A DNA stretch of 64,000 nt, from contig NZ_LNUT01000004.1 of NCBI RefSeq assembly GCF_001512305.1, positions 1,291,392-1,355,391 on the forward strand, given 5' to 3'. Each line of letters starts with the position of its first letter. Position 1 is the stretch's first letter. The translations under genes and the position numbers were made by a program. A model generated the notes under the pieces. That model was not told where the DNA came from, searched no databases, and worked only from the letters and a program-made list of their open reading frames with translations. This document shows positions 39,647 through 49,067 of this stretch, piece after piece. The DNA comes from Arthrobacter sp. EPSL27 (GTDB lineage Bacteria > Actinomycetota > Actinomycetes > Actinomycetales > Micrococcaceae).

Positions 39647-39695
39647 AGCGTCTTGTCCCTCACGTATCGTTCCAGCACGGCAACCAGAAAGAGCC

Positions 39696-40064
39696 ATGAC
39701 AGAGACCTCGAAACGATTCCCCGCCGCTCTCTATTCGCAGGGGACCGATCCGGACGCCCGGTTCAGCCTCGCGAATGAACGCACGTTCCTGGCCTGGATC
39801 CGGACATCGCTGGCACTGATTGCCGGCGGAATCGCCTTGGAGGCGCTGGGGCTGAACCTGCACGGAGGGTTCCGCCTTGCGGCGTCCATGGTCCTCATCG
39901 TGGCCGGCATTGCCGCGCCGCTGCAGGCCTGGTTCGGCTGGGTGAAGACCGAACGGGCGCTGCGCCACGACACGCCGCTGCCGCCCGCGCGGCTGACGCT
40001 GCCGATCGGGGCCGCGGTGTCCGTCGCGGGGATCCTGGTCTTCCTCGGCGTCGTCCTCGCCTGA
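39696..40064 (+). CDS. YidH/DUF202 family membrane protein
   Basis: A 122-residue protein with DUF202 features: RFSLANERTFLAWIRTSLALI near residues 25-45 (the charged-then-hydrophobic motif of the family) and three membrane helices (about 35-55, 62-85 and 100-121). It lacks the VTC/SPX partner domains seen in eukaryotic members. It is coupled to the next gene by TGATG. Role unknown. Confidence 0.88.
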   Translation: MTETSKRFPAALYSQGTDPDARFSLANERTFLAWIRTSLALIAGGIALEALGLNLHGGFRLAASMVLIVAGIAAPLQAWFGWVKTERALRHDTPLPPARLTLPIGAAVSVAGILVFLGVVLA

Positions 40065-40447
40065 TGGCCGGCGGTACTGAGGTGGCGGCCGGCCGGAGCG
40101 ACCGGCCTTTCGACGCCGGCCTGTGGGTGGAGCGCACAGCGCTGGCGTGGCGCAGGACTGCGCTGGCGGTCGCCGTCGGGTCCCTGATGGCGCTCCGCAT
40201 CCTGCCCGAAATCCTGGGTTTGTGGGCGTTCATTCCGACGGCCCTTGGCGCCGGCGTGGCCATGGTGGCGCTCGGCCTGACGCGCCGGCGGTACCGCCGC
40301 ATCCACACGATCCTGACCGCCTCGGAGAGCGAGCGGGTGGCGTTGAGCGGGGGAGCGTTGCCGGCGATTCTGGCCGCGGTCACCGTCGCCGGCGGGGTGC
40401 TGGCCTTGGTGGCCGCGGTGCAGCTGGGCGGGAGCCTCGCCCTCTAG
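40064..40447 (+). CDS. Second DUF202 family membrane protein
   Basis: A 127-residue protein with the related motif GLWVERTALAWRRTALAVA near residue 20 and three helices. It begins within the stop of its neighbour, so the two probably form a hetero-oligomer. The stop codon lies inside a 19-bp tandem repeat. Confidence 0.87.
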   Translation: MAGGTEVAAGRSDRPFDAGLWVERTALAWRRTALAVAVGSLMALRILPEILGLWAFIPTALGAGVAMVALGLTRRRYRRIHTILTASESERVALSGGALPAILAAVTVAGGVLALVAAVQLGGSLAL

Positions 40448-40473
40448 CAGTTAACTCGCCCTCTAGCAGTTAA
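40436..40473 (+). repeat. 19-bp tandem duplication spanning a stop codon
   Basis: CTCGCCCTCTAGCAGTTAA occurs twice without gap (40436-40454, 40455-40473). The first copy carries the TAG stop of the second DUF202 gene. Confidence 0.95.
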
Positions 40474-40477
40474 AACG

Positions 40478-40519
40478 AAAGGGTCCGGGAGGCCGCGGCT
40501 GCGGCCTTCCGGACCCTTT
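40478..40519. terminator. Bidirectional terminator between DUF202 and pdtaR
   Basis: GGGTCCGGGAGGCCGC pairs with GCGGCCTTCCGGACCC, flanked by AAA and TTT, between convergent genes. Confidence 0.9.
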
Positions 40520-40531
40520 GGTAGCTATGTC

Positions 40532-41137
40532 CTAGTTGACCTGGTTGATGATGGTCTCGGCAACCTCGCGCATGCTGAGGCGGCGGTCCATCGAGGTCTT
40601 CTGGATCCAGCGGAACGCCTCCGGCTCCGTCAGGCCCATCTTGGTAGTCAGGAGGCTCTTGGCGCGCTCCACGAGCTTGCGGGTGGCGAACTGTTCCTGC
40701 AGGTCGGTGACTTCGCTCTCGAGCGCCTTGATTTCCTCGTGGCGGGAGAGGGCGATTTCCAGGGCCGGGATGAGGTCCGCCGGGGTGAAGGGCTTCACCA
40801 CGTAGGCCATGGCGCCGGCGTCGCGGGCCCGTTCCACCAGTTCCTTCTGGCTGAAGGCGGTCAGCAGGACCACGGGGGCGATCCGGGCCTTGACGATCTT
40901 TTCGGCAGCGGAGATGCCGTCCATCACGGGCATTTTGACGTCCATGAGAACCAGGTCAGGCTTCAGTTCTTCGGCGAGCTGCACGGCCTTTTCGCCGTTG
41001 TCCGCTTCGCCGACGACGTCGTAGCCTTCGCCCCGCAGGATCTCGATGATGTCGAGCCGGATGAGGGTCTCGTCCTCGGCAACCACCACGCGGCGCGCCG
41101 GCGTGGTGGTGGGGTTTGACTCCGTCTGTTCTGACAC
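40532..41137 (-). CDS. pdtaR: ANTAR-domain response regulator (PdtaR-like)
   Basis: A 201-residue regulator. The receiver domain (about 15-130) has the acidic pocket EDE at 21-23, phospho-acceptor D66 in VLMDVKMP and a Lys in VVKPFTP. The C-terminal ANTAR domain (about 140-198) has ERAKSLLTTKMGLTEPEAF and binds paired RNA hairpins to prevent transcription termination. It resembles mycobacterial Rv1626/PdtaR, whose kinase PdtaS is encoded elsewhere; no kinase is in this window. It is convergent with the DUF202 pair. Confidence 0.94.
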   Translation of the reverse strand: MSEQTESNPTTTPARRVVVAEDETLIRLDIIEILRGEGYDVVGEADNGEKAVQLAEELKPDLVLMDVKMPVMDGISAAEKIVKARIAPVVLLTAFSQKELVERARDAGAMAYVVKPFTPADLIPALEIALSRHEEIKALESEVTDLQEQFATRKLVERAKSLLTTKMGLTEPEAFRWIQKTSMDRRLSMREVAETIINQVN

Positions 41138-41293
41138 GGGAACTCCTTGGAAAGGTACGGCGGGAACTAGACCATCTTAGATTGTTGCCGCTGGTGTACT
41201 GGACCGGTTTGGTTCGATGCGGCGTCACTGGCGCGATTCTGGGATTCAGCCTATCTGCATGTAGAGTAATTTCGCGCACTGGAAGCGATCGCG

Positions 41294-41323
41294 TTGCTCA
41301 CAGCACTGTGGCAGGCCGATTAT
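41294..41323 (+). promoter_or_regulatory. Candidate tRNA-Leu promoter
   Basis: TTGCTC (41294-41299) and GATTAT (41318-41323) are 18 bp apart. The -10 is 18 bp upstream of the mature tRNA start. Confidence 0.45.
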
Positions 41324-41341
41324 GACACCGGTGTACTCCGC

Positions 41342-41423
41342 GCCCGAGTGGCGGAATTGGCAGACGCGCCGCACTCAAAATGCGGTATCGAAAGGTGTGT
41401 GGGTTCGAGTCCCACCTCGGGCA
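41342..41423 (+). tRNA. tRNA-Leu(CAA)
   Basis: The acceptor is GCCCGAG/CTCGGGC with discriminator A. The anticodon stem CCGCA/TGCGG encloses CTCAAAA, giving CAA, and a long class II variable arm is present. CCA is not encoded. It marks the border between core genes and the gene-poor stretch that follows. Confidence 0.96.
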
Positions 41424-41478
41424 CAGTGTTTTCCCTGTCAGGGGCTTTTGGACCTCTGAGTGTGCACAAACTGTTCTC

Positions 41479-41727
41479 TTATGGGCCCCTGCGGGGCCTC
41501 TTTGTTGGCTGGGACAAGGCTACTAGCCACGCTTGTGTACCGGACGTTCGGCGGAGTCCGGCAAAGCGGTTCGAATAGCAGAGCTCAAGTGTGCTGTTCT
41601 TGCGCACACCCGCGGAACCTCGGTCCCATTTTGGCTCAATCCAAACGGAGTAGTCCCGGGAGCGTTCGAACATCGCCCGGATCTCGGCTCCGGTAGCCAG
41701 CCGTGGGATTTGTTCGTCGGAAGTCAT
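41479..41727 (-). CDS. Possible small hypothetical or truncated gene
   Basis: An 82-residue frame starting MTSDEQIPRLATGAEIRAMF, with GAGGG 8 bases upstream of the ATG. The first 45 residues look protein-like, with a balanced composition and a probable helix. The rest looks like read-through of non-coding DNA. It could be the 5' end of a deleted gene. No function recognised. Confidence 0.3.
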   Translation of the reverse strand: MTSDEQIPRLATGAEIRAMFERSRDYSVWIEPKWDRGSAGVRKNSTLELCYSNRFAGLRRTSGTQAWLVALSQPTKRPRRGP

Positions 41728-41810
41728 GTCGTCGACCCTCGCTTTCTGTCGGTTTCTCTTCGAACGGGATTGCGGCGCATCCATCCACTGATGAATCCAA
41801 CGTTGAAGGC

Positions 41811-41877
41811 GGGGCCAGATATAATCGTCCTGCCCGGCGAGTCACGAGGTGGGGCCAGAAATAACCGTCCTACCGGG
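41811..41877. repeat. Imperfect 27-nt direct repeat
   Basis: GGGGCCAGATATAATCGTCC (41811) and GGGGCCAGAAATAACCGTCC (41851) match with few changes over 27 bases, 40 bp apart. This resembles internal repeats near insertion-sequence ends, but no transposase is present. Confidence 0.6.
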
Positions 41878-42084
41878 GCCATCCAAACCTGTCACAGTCA
41901 AATGGTCCGCTGTTTGGTTCAGAGCAGCTTATGCGCTGACGTCAGGTGCCATCGGGTGCGTCCGAGCGTGACGTTCGTAGTGATGGCGCCGCTGGCGAAG
42001 TGTCCCGGATACATATATGTACTGAGTCGTCGGGGACCGGCCGCCTTTACGCGGGCGGCTTTGGATGGCAGTGCCCGGCACATG

Positions 42085-42134
42085 GACTCCTGCCCGCGGC
42101 GCCCACTGAATGCAGGTCACTGCGGGCAGGAGTC
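42085..42134 (-). terminator. Hairpin downstream of the dehydrogenase-partner gene
   Basis: A 13-bp perfect stem, GACTCCTGCCCGC with its complement (42085-42097, 42122-42134), lies about 60 bp past the stop of the gene at 42194. It probably ends the minus-strand transcript. Confidence 0.65.
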
Positions 42135-42193
42135 GGGACGCGCGGGGGAGCTGTTACCCGTGGCCCTCCGCAACCGCGGCGAAGCAGTCGTCG

Positions 42194-42778
42194 TCAGGTA
42201 GTGCGGTGCTTTCCGAGGGCTTTGAGGGCTGCAGCGAGCCCTGCGGCTCCCAGCACCCAGGGGGCGCCGACGATGATCGGGTCGATCCATTGGTGGTCCG
42301 TGTCCGCGCGTTTTTGCCCAATTCTGGAGCTGAGGCCGCCCCGCCGGAACTCGGCGGCCACTCCGGTTTCAGTGATGGGGTTATCGGGACGGAGTGCGGC
42401 GAAGGATTTCAGGTGGTGTTCCCAAGCGTCCACCCGGTCGGCTGCGACGAGCAGCAGCCAGTGCGCCGCCCGGCCTTCACTGTATTTGTAGGCGTGTCTC
42501 CGAATGGCGCCGGAGGCCCCGGCAGGAGGGGTGGAGGTCCCGAAAACCGGGGGCAGTAAGGCATGTTCTACGGACCTTTCCCGGGGCCATTTCTCAGGTT
42601 GGCGTTCGGGAAAGTCCCAGTGCGCTCCGGTTTCGATCCCGGGCTGCTCCCGGGGGTAGGAGGGCCGGTCGGCCGGGTCGAGATCGGCACCCCATCCCGG
42701 GATCTGTGCCCGCAGGTCTTCCGCGGACTTTTTCGGTGTGCGTTTGTCGGAGATATAAGGCGTGGCTGTCTCAGTCAT
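42194..42778 (-). CDS. Conserved hypothetical protein partnered with zinc alcohol dehydrogenase
   Basis: A 194-residue protein lying 14 bp downstream of the zinc dehydrogenase gene. Its first half is Pro-rich and polar. The conserved-looking part is IRRHAYKYSEGRAAHWLLL near residue 95, then ADRVDAWEHHL and RPDNPITETGV. Near the C-terminus a hydrophobic stretch, DPIIVGAPWVLGAAGLAAAL, could be a tail anchor. From memory, similar proteins sit beside glutathione-independent formaldehyde dehydrogenases in other bacteria, with no known function. The start ATG at 42778 has a GGGAAAG site. Confidence 0.72.
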   Translation of the reverse strand: MTETATPYISDKRTPKKSAEDLRAQIPGWGADLDPADRPSYPREQPGIETGAHWDFPERQPEKWPRERSVEHALLPPVFGTSTPPAGASGAIRRHAYKYSEGRAAHWLLLVAADRVDAWEHHLKSFAALRPDNPITETGVAAEFRRGGLSSRIGQKRADTDHQWIDPIIVGAPWVLGAAGLAAALKALGKHRTT

Positions 42779-42792
42779 GGTGCTCTTTCCCT

Positions 42793-43941
42793 TCAGGACT
42801 GTCCGGCGACGACGAGCGGTTTGATGATGTTGTCGAGCTTGGCGGAGAACATGTGGTAGCCCTCGGCGATGTGTTCCAGCGGAATGCGGTGGGTGACGAG
42901 GTCGCTGGGTTTCAGGTAGCCGTTTTGGATGTGCTCGAACAGGCGGGGCCACTGCCGTTTGACCGGACATTGGTTCATCCGCAGCGTGAGGCCTTTGTTC
43001 ATAGCGTCGCCGAACTTCACGGCGCTGAAGATGGGCCCGTACGCCCCCACGACGGATACCGTGCCGCCTTTGCGGACCGAGTCGATCGCCCAGTTGAGCG
43101 CTATGGGCGAGCCGCCCTGCAGCTTGAACTTCGAAGAAGTCACATGCTGGAGGAAGTTGCCGTCGGCTTCTGCTCCGACGGCGTCGATGACGACGTCGGC
43201 GCCCAGGTAGTCGGTCTCCTTTTTCAGATGCACAACAATGTCGTCGTACTCGGCGAAGTTGTACGTCTCGGCGTGCGCGAAAGTGCGGGCTTTCTCGAGC
43301 CGGTACTCCAGGTGGTCGATCACGATCACCCGGCCGGCACCCATGAGCCAAGAGGACTTGGCGGCGAAGAGGCCCACGGGCCCTGCGCCGAACACCACCA
43401 CGGTGTCACCTGCCTCAATGTCGCCCAGCTGGGCCCCGAAGTAGCCTGTAGGACAGGCATCGGTGAGCAAAACCGCGTCCTCTTCGTCCATCCAGTCCGG
43501 AATTTTCGAAGGTCCCACGTCCGCGAAGGGGACCCGCACGAATTCTGCCTGGCCGCCGTCGTACCCTCCGCAGGTGTGGGAGTAGCCGTAGATGCCGCCC
43601 ACCGCCGTCGCATTGGGGTTTACGTTGTGGCAGTTGGAGTAGAGGCCGCGGGAGCAGAAGTAGCAGGAGCCGCAGTAGATGTTGAACGGCACCATGACCC
43701 GGTCCCCGACTGCCACGTTACGCACGGAGGAGCCCACCTCATGCACCGTGCCCACGAACTCGTGCCCGAACGTCATCCCAACCCGTGTGTCTGGCATCAT
43801 GCCGTGATAAAGGTGCAGGTCGGACCCGCAGATCGCGCCCTTGCTGACCCGCACAATCGCGTCGTTCGGGTGCTCGATCTTCGGAATATCTTTTTCTTCG
43901 ACCCGAACTTTGTACGGCCCGCGGTAAACCATTGCACGCAT
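42793..43941 (-). CDS. Zinc-dependent alcohol/formaldehyde dehydrogenase, copy 1
   Basis: A 382-residue medium-chain dehydrogenase. The catalytic zinc region is CGSDLHLYHG and GHEFVG. Structural zinc ligands are CGSCYFCSRGLYSNC. The NAD loop is VFGAGPVGLFAA with D in VIVIDHLEYRL. Residues after 240 match glutathione-independent formaldehyde dehydrogenases. I start it at ATG 43941, which has AGGAGG 8 bases upstream. The adjacent downstream gene is probably co-transcribed. Natural substrate unknown; aldehyde or alcohol detoxification is likely. Confidence 0.92.
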   Translation of the reverse strand: MRAMVYRGPYKVRVEEKDIPKIEHPNDAIVRVSKGAICGSDLHLYHGMMPDTRVGMTFGHEFVGTVHEVGSSVRNVAVGDRVMVPFNIYCGSCYFCSRGLYSNCHNVNPNATAVGGIYGYSHTCGGYDGGQAEFVRVPFADVGPSKIPDWMDEEDAVLLTDACPTGYFGAQLGDIEAGDTVVVFGAGPVGLFAAKSSWLMGAGRVIVIDHLEYRLEKARTFAHAETYNFAEYDDIVVHLKKETDYLGADVVIDAVGAEADGNFLQHVTSSKFKLQGGSPIALNWAIDSVRKGGTVSVVGAYGPIFSAVKFGDAMNKGLTLRMNQCPVKRQWPRLFEHIQNGYLKPSDLVTHRIPLEHIAEGYHMFSAKLDNIIKPLVVAGQS

Positions 43942-44001
43942 CAGTACCACCTCCTGTGAATAGCCCGTTTCGACAATGACATTCGACCTCTCCCGGCTCT
44001 C

Positions 44002-45150
44002 TCAGGCTCCGGCCGGATGGAGAACGACTTTGGTCCAGCCGTCTTCACGGTTGTCGAAGTTCTTGTAGCCCTCGGCAGCCTGATCCAGCGGCAGCTCGTG
44101 GCTGACGATGAAGGAGGGGCTGGCCTTTCCGCCGGCAATGAGGTCGCGCAGGGCCCTGTTGTATTTCTTGACCGGGCACTGGCCCGAGCCCATAGTTTGT
44201 CCTTTGAACCAGTAGTTTCCGTAATCGAAGGCCACTTGCCCCTGCTGGGCGAGCTTGTCGGGCGCCCCCGGGTCCTGGGGCAGGAACACACCGACGACGC
44301 CGATGCCGCCGACGAACCGGACGGAGTCCACGAGCCGGTTCAGGGTCATGTTGGGATGTTCATTTCCGGCCGGGTCGTGCGCCTGGTAGCCGACGCATTC
44401 ACAGCCCCGGTCCGCCCCGAACCCCATGGTCTGGTCCTTGACGAATTCGACAGGATCCACTTCCGAATCGTTAACGGCGATGGCGCCGATCTGTTCAGCC
44501 AGCTTCAAGCGGTCGCTGTGGCGGTCCACGACCATGACTTTGCCGGCGCCTTTGATGATGGCCGAGTAGGCTGCCATCAGCCCGACCGGCCCTGCACCGT
44601 AGACGACCACGGAGTCGCCCGGATAGACGCCGGCCATTTCCGTGGCATGCCAGCCGGTGGGGAAAATGTCGGCGACCATGACGTAGTCGAGTTCCTTCTC
44701 CACCGCATCCTCGCCCAGGCGCAGGCAGTTAAAGTCGCCGTACGGCACGCGCAGGTACTCCGCCTGTCCGCCTTGGTAGGGTCCCATGTCCGCGAACCCG
44801 TAGGCGGCGCCGGCCAGTTTGGGCTCGGGCTGCATGGTTAGGCAGTAGTTGGTGAAACCACGTTCGCAGTTCTTGCAGAATCCGCAGGCGATGTTGAATG
44901 GCAGAACCACACGATCGCCGACTTTTACTTTGCTCACGGCAGGGCCGGTCTCCACCACCTCGCCAAGGTTTTCGTGCCCGAAGGAGCGTCCGGGTTCAAA
45001 GCTTGTGCGCCCTTCGTACATGTGCAGGTCCGAGCCGCAAATGTTCGCTGAGGTGATGCGCACCAGCACGTCCGCGGGGTGCTCAATTTTGGCGTCGGGG
45101 ATCTCCTCGACGCTGACGTCGTTCGGTCCTTTGTAAACTACAGCCTTCAT
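44002..45150 (-). CDS. Glutathione-independent formaldehyde dehydrogenase-like, copy 2
   Basis: Also 382 residues and the same fold: CGSDLHMYEG, GHENLG, structural CGFCKNCERGFTNYC, NAD loop VYGAGPVGLMAA. The insert CECVGYQAHDPAGNEHPN is typical of the PutidaFDH-like branch, which oxidises formaldehyde without added thiol. It is 60 bp upstream of copy 1, so the two may form one transcript. They differ strongly in sequence, so this is an old divergence. The start ATG is at 45150, preceded by AAGAGCG. Confidence 0.93.
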   Translation of the reverse strand: MKAVVYKGPNDVSVEEIPDAKIEHPADVLVRITSANICGSDLHMYEGRTSFEPGRSFGHENLGEVVETGPAVSKVKVGDRVVLPFNIACGFCKNCERGFTNYCLTMQPEPKLAGAAYGFADMGPYQGGQAEYLRVPYGDFNCLRLGEDAVEKELDYVMVADIFPTGWHATEMAGVYPGDSVVVYGAGPVGLMAAYSAIIKGAGKVMVVDRHSDRLKLAEQIGAIAVNDSEVDPVEFVKDQTMGFGADRGCECVGYQAHDPAGNEHPNMTLNRLVDSVRFVGGIGVVGVFLPQDPGAPDKLAQQGQVAFDYGNYWFKGQTMGSGQCPVKKYNRALRDLIAGGKASPSFIVSHELPLDQAAEGYKNFDNREDGWTKVVLHPAGA

Positions 45151-46170
45151 TGTTCGCTCTTTTCCAATGTCTACCCCGCGGCACGCACACACGCGCTCAA
45201 AGGCGCGCGTCACTCAGGAACGTGTTCGCAACTCGCGGGGAGCGGGAGATAGGTTAAGGGCCTCTGAGTCCACCCACGCGGGCGGGAGGCCCAAGAATGA
45301 AATGGCTGGCTGCCCTGGAAAACATGGCTGGAAGGCCATTTCGCGAAGTAAGTAGATACTGCATCGCAATGCTAAGCAGCCTTAGCAGAGGGTGTCGAGG
45401 GTTGCCTGAAAGCCCGAACAAGGCTAGATTTCTCCCCCGGGTATTGCCCACGGCTCATCGTCGGTCCTAGTAAACCCGTGACTAGCAGGCCCTCGGCGCC
45501 GCCACGGCATGCCGTTTTCGAACCCGGTGATGGCTTGGCACTGGCGAGATCAACCCACTAATCGCGCTGAAATGCCCGTGGGATATGAAGAGACCATCGT
45601 TAAAGACTCCAGGCTCGCGCCCCTCGCCCTTGCAATAGGCGTACAGTGAACTAACTACTGTTGAGCGAAAGCTTGGCGGTCATGAAGCAGGTAGGGATCG
45701 AACCCCTGAGTGTCGAAAGCCCCTGCTATGCGTGCTGCGTCTGCACTTCTGGCGTGTGCATCCCGGGGACAACACCATTCGGTGGTGCCCCGCTGCGAGC
45801 GCGAGGAACGGCGGGGATTATGCCGGACAGCACGGACCCCGCCGCCCGGAAGTGTCGTTCGTTCGCCCCCTGGCCCGCGTGAAGTCCCATTTCGCGCAAC
45901 ACCGTAACTGTCACGGCAGGAGCTACGCCCCGTCCATCGTGGACCGGGGCGCGATCTGCCAGTGCGCTTGCCACCCCATCGAACGGGAAGCATGAGCTGG
46001 CAGGACAACATCCCCGCACTATCCCGGGCCTAGCGCCGGGCTGGTGGGCGGGGGCAGATGAGCATCAGCGAAGGCGCGGCTACGGCAATGACCGCGTGGC
46101 CCGCACAGACCATACGAGGCCGACCGCAGCATCGCTGGTGCCACCACTAGTCAAGAGAAAGACGAAAGGA
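45151..46170. other. Gene-poor stretch upstream of the dehydrogenases
   Basis: A 1.0-kb stretch with no frame showing family features or a convincing start. It should hold the dehydrogenase promoter. Near 45690 a GGGATCGAACCCC string resembles a tRNA T-arm on the minus strand, but no full cloverleaf can be built. Confidence 0.5.
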
Positions 46171-46293
46171 ATGACCGAGCCTGAAGACTGGATATGCGCG
46201 CACTGCGGCAACATGGTGCTGTACCGCATCGACCACAAGCCAGCCTGCATCCACTTTCCACACCCACACACCGAACCCCGCGGGCTGAATTGA
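46171..46293 (+). CDS. Possible 40-residue Cys/His-rich small protein
   Basis: The frame MTEPEDWICAHCGNMVLYRI continues with HKPACIHFPHPH and stops. It has a CxxC knuckle and a later Cys/His cluster, which could bind zinc. GAGAAAG lies 9 bases upstream of the ATG. It stands alone, so coding status is uncertain. Confidence 0.35.
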   Translation: MTEPEDWICAHCGNMVLYRIDHKPACIHFPHPHTEPRGLN

Positions 46294-46751
46294 TATTCGA
46301 CCACGGGAACGAGTGCAACAGCCAAGTCTGCACCTACACAGCAACAAAAGACGCGCCCCACCAACGCGTCTGGACACAGCTTTGAACGAAGCACATCGAA
46401 CCCCAATAAAGGACGTTCCGTCAGCCTCAGCGGGTCTAGCGGAACGTCCTTTGGAGTGTGTGCACATTGTCCACACACTGAAAGTCAGGCTGGGTCGTAC
46501 TGCTTTGAACTGCTCCGGATAAAAAATCGGACGCACCCCCGTCGTTCGCCGTGGGGGCAGGCCCCTAAGGGTTGAAGGCCCGCGGTCATAAAAGTCGACC
46601 GTCGTGCCCCCTGCCGGTGCTGCAAAGCTGCCAGCGCAGCAACCTCCCCGCCGCGGCCCGAAGCCAGTACCGGACCATTAGGGCGTTGGTGTCTGCCCCC
46701 GGCGCGGAGGATGCGCCGGAGGCCAGCAGCCCCGTTCCCTAGGCGGGATCG
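46294..46751. other. Intergenic region with one strong hairpin
   Basis: No gene seen. AAAGGACGTTCCG at 46408-46420 pairs perfectly with 46440-46452 around a 19-nt loop, which could be a bidirectional terminator or an operator. Confidence 0.55.
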
Positions 46752-48590
<1,839 letters not shown>

Positions 48591-48591
48591 T

Positions 48592-48682
48592 CACTTCCTT
48601 CGCCGGCATTACCCGGACAGGTTCGACGGTCGCAAGCTGCATCAGCCCGATCTCAGCCCCTGCAAGGGCACCCGTGTGGTCG
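48592..48682 (-). promoter_or_regulatory. TPP riboswitch (THI element)
   Basis: On the minus strand CACGGGTGCCC, GGGGCTGAGAT, GACCGTCGAACCTG and CCGGGTAATGCCGGCG appear in the right order, ending just before thiC. A TATCTT at 48697-48692 could be the -10. It should repress thiC when TPP is high. Confidence 0.95.
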
Positions 48683-48931
48683 TAGACGAAGATACCACAG
48701 GGGCTGGGCAGCTCGGACCGTCGTGAGTTAGCCACAAAGAACGACCATGGTGCATCGCCCCGGCCGCGCTGTCGTCCAGATGCACGGCAGATCCCCAGTG
48801 CAGTGTCTCAGCCGTGGACGATCCCGGTCTGCGGCGCGATTGCGGGCTCGGCCAGGAAGTTGATGCCGAGGTTCGTGAGGCACGATTTGTCGGTTAGGGC
48901 GGCTGTCTTGGCTGGGTTAGGATCTTCCTAT

Positions 48932-49030
48932 CAAGGGGAGTACTCCCGTCTGTGATCGGCCCGTCAATACGGATGCACTGAAGCATCCCGGGCCGACAGT
49001 TCCGGTGTCATCCGGGCGGAGGAGACCTTG
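48932..49030 (+). promoter_or_regulatory. yybP-ykoY (manganese) riboswitch
   Basis: P1 pairs CAAGG (48932-48936) with CCTTG (49026-49030). Just inside are the two conserved blocks, GGGGAGTA and GGAGGAGACC. It leads directly into a TerC-family gene, the classic partner of this riboswitch. A weak -35 TTGGCT is at 48908. Confidence 0.85.
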
Positions 49031-49067
49031 GCGTATCTGTCCAACGCCTACCCCTTGGAGCACCCTC

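Larger units (their letters stand above)
41424..42193. other. Gene-poor stretch after tRNA-Leu
   Basis: A 770-bp stretch with only one weak small frame (41479-41727), a short imperfect direct repeat and a terminator-like hairpin. No integrase or transposase can be read. It may be scar tissue from an insertion at the tRNA 3' end. Confidence 0.5.

Noticed and set aside
45685..45765. tRNA-like T-arm string (GGGATCGAACCCC) on the minus strand
   Set aside because: The T-stem pairs poorly and no D-arm, anticodon arm or matching acceptor stem could be placed, so I do not call a tRNA; a decayed fragment remains possible.
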